A stretch of DNA of 64,000 bases, from the NCBI RefSeq assembly GCF_016587355.1, contig NZ_BNJF01000008.1, forward strand, positions 186,001 to 250,000. Direction: 5' to 3'. The stretch comes from Ktedonospora formicarum. GTDB taxonomy: Bacteria; Chloroflexota; Ktedonobacteria; Ktedonobacterales; Ktedonobacteraceae. Each line of letters begins with the position of its first letter. The stretch's first letter is position 1. The position numbers and the translations under genes are program-made. This document shows positions 7,633-15,763 of the stretch, in pieces. The notes under the pieces were generated by a model that was given only the letters and a program-made list of their open reading frames with translations, had not been told where the DNA came from and searched no databases.

Positions 7633-8895
7633 CTAAAACGTCACGAGCAGGGCAGCCAGACTTCGTGAATTCAGGCTGAAGTGCCAGGTGATGTTCTCAC
7701 GGGGAATGTTCAGCCGCAGATTAGGCATGCGCTTGAGCAGGGTAGTAAAGGCAATGCTTCCTTCCAGGCGGGCCAGCGGCGCACCCAGACAGGTATGGAT
7801 GCCATACCCGAAGGCGAGATGGCGCTCCAGTGTGCGCGTAATGTCCAGTTCCTCTGGCTGGGGAAACTGGCGCTCGTCGTGATTCGCCGAGAGCAGGATG
7901 GGGAAGACCACATCCCCTCGCTTGATCTGCTGCCCGGCCAGCTCAATATCTTCCCTGGCGTAGCGCGGTCCCGCGATGGTGGCCGGTCCATTGAAGCGTA
8001 GCAGTTCTTCGACCGCCGCAGGTACCAGGCTAGGGTCCGCTTTGAGCTTCGCAAGTTGATCAGGGCGATCTAGCAGCATCAAGGTGCCAGTAGCGATCAG
8101 GTTCGAGGTTGTCTCGTGGCCAGCAAAGATCAGCAGAGTGATCGTCGAGAGCAGTTCCGCTTCGCTGAGCCGATCCCCTTCCTCTTCGATGGCGATCATC
8201 TGACTGATCAAATCATCGCCAGGATGCTGGCGTTTCTCGGCTACCAGGCGCGCGGTGTATTCCCCGAAGGCGCGCATATGAGCCTGGGCCTGCGGATCGC
8301 GCTTGCCCACGCCCAGACCATGTGCCAGTGCCTCCGACCAGACGCGAATCTGCGCCCAGTCTGCTTGAGGAATCCCCAGCATCTCCGCAATGACATTGAT
8401 GGGTAGGGGAAAGGCATAGTCCTTGACGATCTCCATCTGGCCCTGCGCTTGCACGCGGTCGAGCAACTCATCGGCGATCTCCTGCACGCGCGGGCGTAAG
8501 CCTTCGATGTACCTGGGGGTAAAGGCTTTGGACACCAGCAGGCGTAGGCGTCGATGGTCGGGATCATCGACCGTGAGCATCGTTTTGGAGGTAAAGAATG
8601 TAGGCGCGTCGGAGTTCTCGGAGGAGTTGCGCCCAAAGGGGCCAGCGATACCGATGGAACTTGGGTCGACGGTAAAGTGGGCATGATCTCTGAGCACCTG
8701 CGCTGCCTCTTCCATGCGCGTCACCAACCATGCCCGGCTACCCATTCCCGGGATGGGAAACGGTATAGGCAAAACGGGGCTCGTAGACCGCATCTGCGCG
8801 AGCAACGCAAAAGGGCTCGCAACCAGTTCAGGGTTATCACCGCTAAACAGGCTGAATATATCTTTCTCTGATACAGCCGGATTCGGAGTACTCAT
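7633..8895 (-). CDS. Cytochrome P450 (bacterial class I, CYP107-like)
   Basis: Soluble haem monooxygenase of 420 residues, the normal bacterial length. The I-helix oxygen-binding motif AGHETTS is near residues 258-264, the K-helix E-x-x-R is in VEELLRF near 296-299, and the haem-ligand loop FGYGIHTCLG is at 362-371 with the axial Cys at 369. AAAGGAAG precedes ATG 8895. It has no reductase domain of its own and would need a ferredoxin such as the one encoded at 10606. It is last in the minus-strand run, 298 bp beyond the other P450, so it may have its own promoter. The substrate is unknown; macrolide or terpenoid scaffolds are typical for the group. Confidence 0.92.
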   Translation of the reverse strand: MSTPNPAVSEKDIFSLFSGDNPELVASPFALLAQMRSTSPVLPIPFPIPGMGSRAWLVTRMEEAAQVLRDHAHFTVDPSSIGIAGPFGRNSSENSDAPTFFTSKTMLTVDDPDHRRLRLLVSKAFTPRYIEGLRPRVQEIADELLDRVQAQGQMEIVKDYAFPLPINVIAEMLGIPQADWAQIRVWSEALAHGLGVGKRDPQAQAHMRAFGEYTARLVAEKRQHPGDDLISQMIAIEEEGDRLSEAELLSTITLLIFAGHETTSNLIATGTLMLLDRPDQLAKLKADPSLVPAAVEELLRFNGPATIAGPRYAREDIELAGQQIKRGDVVFPILLSANHDERQFPQPEELDITRTLERHLAFGYGIHTCLGAPLARLEGSIAFTTLLKRMPNLRLNIPRENITWHFSLNSRSLAALLVTF

Positions 8896-9019
8896 AACGA
8901 TCTTCCTTTCGTTCGTGTATTCTTCCTCAATGGTTGTCTTAGTAGTCCGTCAAACTGCGTTTGTAAGGTGTGCCGTCTGCGGCGGCAGGGGAAGAGAGAC
9001 ACAGAGGGGCTGACTCCCC

Positions 9020-9117
9020 TCTGCACGCCTTGCTCTTTCAACCTTACGTTCTACGGCGGATAACGGTGTAGAGGAGTTGACATCCTTCTGCACGCCCCGC
9101 TCTTTCAACCTTACGTT
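9020..9117. repeat. Two 31-bp direct repeats, 67-bp period, between the P450 genes
   Basis: Copies 9020-9050 and 9087-9117 differ at two positions. The core is GCTCTTTCAACCTTACGTT. They lie in the only long gap of the P450 cluster, upstream of the 7633-8895 gene, and may be regulator-binding sites or a small duplication. Confidence 0.7.
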
Positions 9118-9193
9118 TGTACATTGACAGGCTACCAGGCAGAAGCACTCGTCCCTGTTGGTGTTCCTGCTTGGTAGGAAGAGTGTGCGAGAC

Positions 9194-10450
9194 TTACCAG
9201 GTTACGGGAAGATGCGCGGGGCCAAACGTTAGTGTCTCATCTTCGCGCCAGGGAACCTCCGAGGGCGCGACCGCCAAGTGGACGTTTGGCAGCCTGGTGA
9301 GTAACGTCTGCCAGAGGACTTGCAATTCCATGCGGGCGATCTGCTGACCCAGGCACGCGTGAATGCCACGCCCAAAGCTCATAATGGGCTGCATGTCTCG
9401 ATCAAAGCGAATTTCGCGGGCATCGGGGAACACGGCGAGATCGTAGTTGGCGGCATGCGTCGTGAGGAAGACGACTTCCCCGGCTGGAACCGTTGTCTCA
9501 CCCAATTGCACCGGCTCGCGGGTGATGCGTGGTCGACCATGCCCAATCGGGGTAACGCGCAAGATCTCTTCTATGGCCTTCGCCAACTGTTCTGGCTGAT
9601 CCAGGTGTGTCCGCAACTGCGCCACCAGCTCCGGTTGTTGCAGGAGAATGAAAGCCGAGTTCGTAAAGGTCGTGCTCACTGTTTCAAAGCCAGCCCCGAT
9701 TATCGCCATGGCAAACCCATACATTTCGGGCTCCGTCATCACCTCGTCCCCTTGTTTCTGGGCTCGGACAAGCAGACCAAGGATATTCTCTCCTGGATTT
9801 GCTTGCGCCTCTTTGATAATGGGCGTGAGATATTGCATCAGCTTCATGGCCTGAGTCCGCTTCTCCTCGGAGCTGGCTGTCGTCGAAATCATGATGCGTG
9901 CGGATTCGCGATACAAGTGTTCTTCCTGCTGAGGAATCCCCAGCATTTCACAGAGCACCGTCATCGGGACCCGGATCGCGTAGTCCTCAAACAGATCAGT
10001 GGGAGGGCCTTTCCGCTCCATGTCATCCACCAGGCCATGAGTGACCTCAACCACCCGCGAACGCAGCTTATTGGCCGCTGGCACCGAAAAGGCCGGGCCG
10101 ATCACGCGGCGAAGTTTGTTATGCCGTGCATCGGAGACAGTAAAAAGCGATGCTGCCTCTGAGCCTTCCGTTCCGGTGACGTTGCCAGCTTCCAGGCGAG
10201 GCACATCGCCATCGGAAGCCTGGATAGCGCCGCATTTCGGGTCCGCAAAGGCCTGGGCAACCTCATTGTAACGGGTGGGCATAAACGCATCGCCACCATA
10301 GGGCATATGGACCCTGGCAACTGGACACTGTTGGCGGAGGCGATCATACTCCTCGGGCAGTTGCAGGCTATGATCGGCAAACGGAAAGGGATACGAAGGA
10401 AGCTTCTCCTGGTTGGCTTCATTAGCAGATGTCAATTGATCCTGACTCAT
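9194..10450 (-). CDS. Cytochrome P450 (bacterial class I, second copy)
   Basis: 418 residues. The I-helix carries GAGFETVS near 252-259, the K-helix E-x-x-R is in EEILR near 294-298, and the haem loop is FGRGIHACLG at 359-368 with axial Cys366. The conserved Thr of the I-helix is displaced: AGFETVST rather than the usual AGHETT. GGAG precedes ATG 10450. Its identity to the other P450 is low across the N-terminal third, so they are not a recent duplication. It is 155 bp downstream of the ferredoxin gene in the same direction, which makes that ferredoxin its likely electron donor. Confidence 0.92.
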   Translation of the reverse strand: MSQDQLTSANEANQEKLPSYPFPFADHSLQLPEEYDRLRQQCPVARVHMPYGGDAFMPTRYNEVAQAFADPKCGAIQASDGDVPRLEAGNVTGTEGSEAASLFTVSDARHNKLRRVIGPAFSVPAANKLRSRVVEVTHGLVDDMERKGPPTDLFEDYAIRVPMTVLCEMLGIPQQEEHLYRESARIMISTTASSEEKRTQAMKLMQYLTPIIKEAQANPGENILGLLVRAQKQGDEVMTEPEMYGFAMAIIGAGFETVSTTFTNSAFILLQQPELVAQLRTHLDQPEQLAKAIEEILRVTPIGHGRPRITREPVQLGETTVPAGEVVFLTTHAANYDLAVFPDAREIRFDRDMQPIMSFGRGIHACLGQQIARMELQVLWQTLLTRLPNVHLAVAPSEVPWREDETLTFGPAHLPVTW

Positions 10451-10605
10451 CTATATATTCTCCAATCTCTATGCGCTTCTGGCCGAAAGCCGGGAGCGTG
10501 GGGCTCTTTTGGCGGATGTTTTCAAAGACAATGGGGATGGCGCAGAACACGTCTGTCCTGCGGGTTCACTTCCTCTTTGGGACTGGCTCTTTGCGAACGG
10601 AACGA

Positions 10606-10848
10606 TCACAGCCCCTCGTCATCCGTGGTCAGGGTCAGTTCGGAGAGGTCATCTTCCTCTTCCACGACAAAGACCTGGGAAGGGCACGCCACGACCGCTT
10701 GCTGCACCTTCTGCAACTGGTCCAGGGAAGGGTGCTCCTGGACCAACTCCACGACACCATCACTGTCGCGCTGGTTAAATACCTGGCTCGCGGCCAGGAC
10801 GCAGGCTCCACTGGCAATACATCTATTTCTCAAGGCGATGACTTTCAT
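10606..10848 (-). CDS. 3Fe-4S ferredoxin of the P450 cluster
   Basis: 80 residues, the usual size for Streptomyces-type P450 ferredoxins. Three cluster cysteines are visible: C10 and C16 in CIASGAC, and C55 in VVACPSQVF. A residue other than Cys at the fourth position is the normal pattern for a 3Fe-4S cluster. The C-terminal tail is acidic (VVEEEDDLSE), suited to docking on a reductase and a P450. AAAGGA precedes ATG 10848. The reductase gene ends 45 bp upstream, so the two are almost certainly co-transcribed. Confidence 0.9.
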   Translation of the reverse strand: MKVIALRNRCIASGACVLAASQVFNQRDSDGVVELVQEHPSLDQLQKVQQAVVACPSQVFVVEEEDDLSELTLTTDDEGL

Positions 10849-10893
10849 TGCTCTTGTTTTTTCCTTTCACGTGGATGTGTTTTCCTGATCATC

Positions 10894-12132
10894 TTACAGG
10901 ACACCAGAAACATTTTGTGGTTTGAGATCCGGTTGGTCGTCCTCGTATGGCGTATATGCCGCAAGCAATTGTTGTCGATAGGAGAGGAGTTGCTTCGGGC
11001 TATTCCAGCCCAACACCGCGACGAGGCGTTCGCTTTCGTAATAGGCCGCGACAAAGCGATCTTCGTGCAGCGCCCCCTCCATGATCCGAAGTTCCGCTCC
11101 ACGGGATGCCACGCCATACATCTGGATCTTCACGTCAAATTGATCGCTCCAGAAGAAGGGCATCGGCGCGAAGGGCTGCCGCTCACCGAGGATGTTGCGC
11201 GCAATAGCCTGTCCCTGTTCAGTGGCGTTCATCCGATGCTCCAGGCGCACCTGCCGCTTGAGCTGCGGATGGTACCAGTTCGCCACGTCTCCCGCGGCAT
11301 AGATGTCCGGGGCAGCTTCACAGAAGGCGTCGCACACAATGCCGTTCTGGAGCGTCAGGCCGCTGTCTTCAAGCCACTTCACATTGGGCTGTGCCCCGAT
11401 GGCGACCAGCACCACGTCCGCTGGCACGGTCGAGCCATCCTCCAACACAACCTCTTTGACAGCACCTCCAAGCCCCTGCTCCTGGTCGCCGACCAGGCGG
11501 CGTACCCCGATACCGTTACGCAAACGTACCCCGTGGGCTGTTTGCAGGCGCATGACGCGTTCTCCGATTGCTCTGCCGAGAGGCCCTTCCAGGCAGATTG
11601 GCAAGGGCTCGATCACCTCGACATCCAGACCCAACTGGTGGGCCGTCGCGGCCGCTTCTAAGCCCAGAAAGCCTCCACCAACAATGACCAGTCGCTTCCC
11701 CGGTACGAGCGCCTGGCGCAAGGCGCGCGCCTGGTCCAGGGTCCTCAGGACAAAGACGCCTTGCAGATGATGCCCTGAAGAGAGGTAACGTGGCGTCAGA
11801 CCGGTTGCGATGACCGCCACATCAAAGTCCAGGCGCTGATCATCAGAGAGGTCAACGCGGTGCCCGGCGATATCCAGATGGTTTGCCTCAACGCCATGAA
11901 ACCACACAAGGGCCAGCTTCTCCAGGACAGATGACGAACGAAATAGCACCTTCTCCGGTGCCCAGGTGCCAGCAAGCACCTGTTTGGACAGAGGGGGACG
12001 ATCATACGGAAGCGTCTGCTCCGCGTTCACCATCATGATTGTTTCCTCAAATCCGAGTCGCCGCAATGTCTCTGCGGCTGTGAGACCGGCGGCCCCGGTC
12101 CCGATAATCGCGATCCTGTTGAGATTCCTCAT
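10894..12132 (-). CDS. FAD-dependent NAD(P)H:ferredoxin reductase
   Basis: Putidaredoxin/rhodocoxin-reductase type, 412 residues. The FAD-binding GTGAAG is at 11-16, the pyridine-nucleotide motif GGGFLG at 152-157 and the second FAD contact AAGDVA at 279-284. PFFWSDQFDVKIQ near 325 is the hallmark of this reductase group. It passes electrons from NAD(P)H to the ferredoxin encoded just downstream. ATG 12132 has AAAGGAAA upstream. The SDR gene ends about 100 bp before it, on the same strand. Confidence 0.93.
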   Translation of the reverse strand: MRNLNRIAIIGTGAAGLTAAETLRRLGFEETIMMVNAEQTLPYDRPPLSKQVLAGTWAPEKVLFRSSSVLEKLALVWFHGVEANHLDIAGHRVDLSDDQRLDFDVAVIATGLTPRYLSSGHHLQGVFVLRTLDQARALRQALVPGKRLVIVGGGFLGLEAAATAHQLGLDVEVIEPLPICLEGPLGRAIGERVMRLQTAHGVRLRNGIGVRRLVGDQEQGLGGAVKEVVLEDGSTVPADVVLVAIGAQPNVKWLEDSGLTLQNGIVCDAFCEAAPDIYAAGDVANWYHPQLKRQVRLEHRMNATEQGQAIARNILGERQPFAPMPFFWSDQFDVKIQMYGVASRGAELRIMEGALHEDRFVAAYYESERLVAVLGWNSPKQLLSYRQQLLAAYTPYEDDQPDLKPQNVSGVL

Positions 12133-12233
12133 CTCCGATTTCCTTTGCTAGGGGTGAAAGTGGGCCTCTTTCTACGAAAGATTTCCTTCAGTAAAAAGAG
12201 CCATAAAGAGCTGCGAGCACGGAGCGAGGAAGG

Positions 12234-12998
12234 TCAGGCCGCGAACCAGCCGCCATCAACGGGAAGAATGGCTCCATTGAGATAACCGGCATCTTTGGAG
12301 GCGAGAAAAGCAATAGCGGCGGCAATCTCTTCAGGCGCGGCGATACGCGAAGGGGCGCTGCCTTGTATGAACGGCATCACCCTGCTGAGGCCAGCTTCAT
12401 GTGGAGTGCCACTGCCAGCACCAATGGCAGTGGCTACTGATCCAGGGCAGACCGCATTACAACGAATGCCGCGTTCCCCATAATGGAAGGCAATGCTCTT
12501 CGTCAATCCCACAACCCCGTGTTTGGAGACCGTATAAGCCGTTCCCGCGGACCCTCCGCGTAATCCAGCTTCCGAAGCGGTATTGACGATACTGCCTGAG
12601 CCCTGTTCTAAGAACAGCGGGATCGCTCGTCGACACGCCAGAAAAGGTCCATTCAAGTTGATGGCAAGGACACGCTCCCATAAGTCGAGAGGAACATCGG
12701 CGGCGGGCGTCATGAGATCCATAATGCCCGCGTTATTGCAGAGGATATCGAGTCGTCCATAGGTAGATGTAGCGGTGGTGAGCATGGCTTCCACGTCATT
12801 GTCTGACGCCACATTGGCGACACAGGCAGTGACTTTCGCTCCCTGTAGCTCCAGTTCCGTGACCAGAGCCTTGAGCGGAGCTTCAACAATATCCACTGCG
12901 ACCACGGCTGCTCCCTCAGTCACAAAGCGCTGGACCAGCGCGCGACCAATGCCAGACGCGGCACCAGTGACTAATGCGACCTGTTGTTCAAAACGCAT
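12234..12998 (-). CDS. Short-chain dehydrogenase/reductase (SDR)
   Basis: Classical SDR of about 254 residues. The cofactor motif TGAASGIG is at 11-18, with LDILCNNAG in the middle, a catalytic Ser in IVNTASEAG, and YTVSK carrying the Tyr and Lys. The C-terminus GYLNGAILPVDGGWFAA is typical. I place the start at ATG 12998 because GAGGAG lies 9 bases before it; the upstream GTG at 13031 would lie within the control region. First gene of the P450 operon, it could oxidise or reduce the hydroxylated product or precursor. The divergent TetR gene shares its promoter region. Confidence 0.9.
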   Translation of the reverse strand: MRFEQQVALVTGAASGIGRALVQRFVTEGAAVVAVDIVEAPLKALVTELELQGAKVTACVANVASDNDVEAMLTTATSTYGRLDILCNNAGIMDLMTPAADVPLDLWERVLAINLNGPFLACRRAIPLFLEQGSGSIVNTASEAGLRGGSAGTAYTVSKHGVVGLTKSIAFHYGERGIRCNAVCPGSVATAIGAGSGTPHEAGLSRVMPFIQGSAPSRIAAPEEIAAAIAFLASKDAGYLNGAILPVDGGWFAA

Positions 12999-13062
12999 AC
13001 GATTTTTCTCCTCAAAGCAGACCACTCGCACAAAGGTGAGAGATCGGGTATACTGTTTCTAC

Positions 13063-13091
13063 TTGACACATGTGTCACTTTGTATTGTAGT
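13063..13091. promoter_or_regulatory. Divergent promoter with perfect TetR-type operator palindrome
   Basis: TGACACATGTGTCA (13064-13077) is a perfect 14-bp palindrome. It overlaps TTGACA (13063-13068), the -35 of a plus-strand promoter whose -10 lies near 13083-13091. On the minus strand TGACAC can act as -35 for a -10 near AGTATAC. A repressor bound here would block both the TetR gene and the SDR/reductase/ferredoxin/P450 operon. Binding by the adjacent TetR protein is inferred from position and symmetry. Confidence 0.7.
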
Positions 13092-13130
13092 GCCATTGAG
13101 CAGCATAAGTCAATAGAAGAAAAAAGTAAA

Positions 13131-13757
13131 ATGAATGACATAATTTTCTCTCAAGATGATGTAGCACAACCGCTGAGTTTGCGAGAACGCAAGAAACACC
13201 TGGTACAAACGACCATTGAAGAAACGGCACTTCGACTTTTTCAGCAACAGGGGTATGAGCAAACCTCTATCCAGGACATTGCTAACGCGGTAATGATGTC
13301 AACGCGCACCTTTTTTCGCTACTTTGCCTCCAAGGAGGAAGTGCTCTTTGGGCCAATGTTCTCGACCCTGAGGGGTGTGGTCCACTCCCTACAGCAAGTT
13401 GCGCCAACAGAGTCGCCGCACGCGGCACTGAGAGCAACCCTTCTGCACCTGGCAAGTCAGTATCAGCAGCAGAGAGCCAGTTTTCTGATTCGCTATCAAT
13501 TGGCAGTGCGGACACCATCAATCGCTTCCATCTATCTCCATGCTCTGATGGAGATAGAGCTGGAAATCTGCGATGCTCTTTGTTCCCGCCTGGAAGCTGC
13601 CACGAACCGCAATGAGATGCGCGTGCTGGTTGGCATCTACATGACCGCGTTTCGTGTGGCTGTTATGGCGTGGCTTGAGCATGAAGCGCAGGGAGATCTA
13701 GTCTCCTTGTTTCAAGAGCACCTGGGTTACTGCTCGGCTCTCGCCCACAATGTCTAG
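13131..13757 (+). CDS. TetR-family regulator of the P450 operon
   Basis: 208 residues from ATG 13131. The N-terminal HTH is clear: ALRLFQQQGYEQTSIQDIAN, then MMSTRTFFRYFASKEEVLF. The remaining 140 residues are the helical ligand-binding and dimer domain with a MftR-like C-terminal pattern. An earlier in-frame start at 12984 would place the -35 and operator inside the coding sequence and is unlikely. The gene is divergent from the SDR/P450 operon and is expected to repress it and itself until a ligand, perhaps the P450 substrate, binds. Confidence 0.88.
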   Translation: MNDIIFSQDDVAQPLSLRERKKHLVQTTIEETALRLFQQQGYEQTSIQDIANAVMMSTRTFFRYFASKEEVLFGPMFSTLRGVVHSLQQVAPTESPHAALRATLLHLASQYQQQRASFLIRYQLAVRTPSIASIYLHALMEIELEICDALCSRLEAATNRNEMRVLVGIYMTAFRVAVMAWLEHEAQGDLVSLFQEHLGYCSALAHNV

Positions 13758-13833
13758 ATAAAAGATAAACCGTACCCTTTCTCAGGGTAGCAGCCTGAGG
13801 AAAAACACCACCTTAGATAGTGTCAGGCTCCCA

Positions 13834-13998
13834 TTACATCGAGACACGCAGCGCGAGGCGGGTGAACATGCATACGCTGGCGGCGAGCATGATGAAGGCC
13901 TCCGAGCTTTCGGGCAATCCCTCGTGATCACGACAGAGCCGACGGAAACGCACCAATGAGCTAAAGGTCCGCTCGACCACCCATCTCCTGGGCAAGAG
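13834..13998 (-). pseudogene. IS5-family transposase, C-terminal remnant
   Basis: Minus-strand reading LLPRRWVVERTFSSLVRFRR, then HEGLPESSEAFIMLAAS. The PRRWVVERTFxxLxxxRRL signature with the final catalytic Glu, followed by SEAFI, is that of IS5/IS1031-group transposases. Only the last 55 residues remain. It abuts and truncates the metallopeptidase-like gene upstream of it. Confidence 0.75.
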
Positions 13999-14374
13999 GC
14001 GAAACCCTTTGGGAAAGAGCGTGTCCCAGCCAACGGTGCTGAACCACTAACACATCGGCAAAAAAATGCCCAATCTCATGGGCAATCACATAATTTGTCA
14101 GGGAGGGGGAGAGAGCCTCATTAAAAAGGATCACATTTGATGGAGGGCCAAGATGCAGAAGACCGTACAACGGACGGTCGGGTCCCAACCAATCATCTTG
14201 CAATGCTTTGCCTTCAAGGGCGCACAAAAATGCGTGAGCACATCGTACGCTTAAGTTGGGTCGGGCGAGGATGGGAATATCGAGTCCATAGGCAGCCAAG
14301 GTCGCGATATCGCAAGGAAATTGACTCAACAATTCTTCCGTTTCGGGTTTCTGGCTGAGGAGTGTTTCTAACAT
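13961..14374 (-). pseudogene. ImmA/IrrE-type metallopeptidase fragment
   Basis: The zinc-protease motif HEIGHFFAD (in NYVIAHEIGHFFAD) and the preceding NVILFNEAL strand match ImmA/IrrE (DUF955) proteins, which usually cleave a phage or stress repressor. The reading frame extends upstream without an ATG as EVPEFLAHPIWLAHMLET, so the N-terminus is uncertain. About 30 residues after the HEIGH motif the sequence runs into the IS5 remnant, so the C-terminal glutamate-bearing region is lost. Confidence 0.6.
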
Positions 14375-14427
14375 ATGAGCCAGCCAAATCGGATGCGCTA
14401 AAAACTCAGGAACCTCTACGTCCTAGC

Positions 14428-14690
14428 TCATTCTCGCGATGTCTCCTCCGTATCTGAGAATGGTGCATCAAATGCTGCCTCATAAACAATCCAACTACTC
14501 CTCTCCGGCCAAGCCTCCTCTAGATTTCTTGCCAGTCTGAGGATTTGCATAAAACGGAACTCCTGCTTAACAAAGAACTCCTTATGAAAGTGAGTTTCCG
14601 GAGTAACCGCGCTTTTGCATTCTTCACATCATTCTCAACACTCTCAACGGGACCATAGCGAGGGTACTGCCAACTTAAACGGAAAGCCTC
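14428..14690 (-). pseudogene. Unrecognised coding remnant upstream of the ImmA-like gene
   Basis: One frame reads YGPVESVENDVKNAKARLLR. After a one-base shift the other reads HKEFFVKQEFRFMQILRLAR, then NLEEAWPERSSWIVYEAAFD, ending at 14428. Composition is protein-like but I know no match. It precedes the ImmA-like gene on the same strand and overlaps its upstream reading frame, so the two may once have been a pair. Confidence 0.35.
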
Positions 14691-14722
14691 CAAAAAGCAG
14701 GACGGTATGATACAATCGACGC

Positions 14723-15290
14723 ATGAAAATGAATGAAGCAGCTTTCCTCTACAAAGGTTTCCGTTTTCCCTCCGAAATTATCAGTCACGCTGTCTGGTTG
14801 TATGTTCGCTTCTCGCTCAGTTTTCGCGATGTGGAAGAGCTTTTAGCACAACGAGGAATTGTCGTGACCTATGAGACAGTCCGGCAATGAGGTCTCAAAT
14901 TTGGGCAAATGTGCGCCAATGCATTGCGCCATCGTCGTCCTCGCTGTGGCGACACGTGGCATTGGACGAAGTTTTCCTTCCCATCAGGGGCAAGAAGCAC
15001 TATCTGTGGCGTGCAATAGATCAGAATGGCAACATGTTGGATATCCTCGTGCAGAGCCAGCGCAACACAAAGGCTGCCACACGCTTTTTCTGCAAAGTGC
15101 TCCACTCCACTGCGGATGTAGCCCCTCAAGCTCATCCCAGCGAGGAACAGGGAGCGCAGCTCACGGCTCGGACGGTTCCCACTTCCATGATACTGACTCC
15201 TCGTGTGATCAATGTTGATAACAACGCGGCCTTTCCCAAAGCCATTGCCGACTTGAAAGCCGCTGGTGTCCTGCCTCAGCACATAGAAAA
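14723..15290 (+). pseudogene. Chimeric IS6-type transposase with a nonsense codon
   Basis: Begins MKMNEAAFLYKGFRFPSEII and YVRFSLSFRDVEELLAQRG, then has TGA at 14887-14889 where a Trp is expected (ETVRQ-stop-GLKFG). HLDEVFLPIRGKKHYLWRAI carries the first Asp. From about 15071 the sequence switches to a different IS6 subtype (AATRFFCKVLHSTADVAP, later NVDNNAAFPKAIADLKAAG); a block of 123 bp here is nearly identical to 26468-26590. It stops without its C-terminus at a TetR gene fragment. Confidence 0.8.
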
Positions 15291-15450
15291 AGTAGCGGTA
15301 CGCCAGCCCTTGACTGACGTTTGCTTCCGCAGCAATGTCAGCAATGGTCATCGCCCTGCCTTGGCGTACAAAAACCTTGCGGGCGGCATCCAGAAGTTTG
15401 GCGCGTCGCGCCTCGCGAATTTCATGATTTGCAGTTGTTGTCCGGGGCAT
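15290..15450 (-). pseudogene. TetR-family regulator, N-terminal fragment cut by IS6
   Basis: The minus strand reads MPRTTTANHEIREARRAKLL, then DAARKVFVRQGRAMTIADIA, then ANVSQGLAYRYFF, a complete TetR DNA-binding HTH. The protein then runs directly into the reverse complement of the IS6 transposase, so the ligand-binding domain is lost. The translated fusion would continue for about 140 meaningless residues. Confidence 0.8.
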
Positions 15451-15763
15451 GTTCCGATTCTCTCTTTGAATAAATTTTCATTCATAATTATAGGATGCAC
15501 TGCCCGCGCGCCCTGGCCGACTTACGGGCGGGGAAGCCACTGGTTTTTGCTGGGCTCGCAGTGAGCAGGGACGGTCTCAGTACGCGTGATTCCAGGATCG
15601 GTTGGCAGTGGAGAGAAAGGGTAACGGTAGGCCTGGAAACGTTGCGCCCACCGACATTCTCAACGGCAAGAGGGTAATGCTCACCCTCTCTTACAGGCTC
15701 GTAGTATCCAGGCTCTCAAACCACTGGAAAGAAATCGTTGAGGCTATGTGTGATAATACTGCT
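15451..15763. other. Gap: no supported gene
   Basis: Contains only a short hairpin (GAGGGT/ACCCTC, 15670-15688) that could terminate transcription from the convergent side. A reading frame with ALADLRAGKPLVFAGLAVS is open in part but I cannot assign it. Confidence 0.4.

Noticed and set aside
9020..9117. Repeat pair considered as a mini CRISPR
   Set aside because: Only two copies, imperfect, and no cas genes in the window.
9320..10162. Plus-strand open frame of 280 codons
   Set aside because: Antisense shadow of the second P450, whose haem and I-helix motifs are unambiguous.
10429..11661. Long plus-strand open frame of 410 codons
   Set aside because: Antisense to the ferredoxin and reductase genes; composition is the shadow of those genes and it has no family features.
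12999..13130. Upstream starts for SDR (13031) and TetR (12984)
   Set aside because: Both would place coding sequence over the shared control region or its edges; better ribosome sites and family starts exist at 12998 and 13131.
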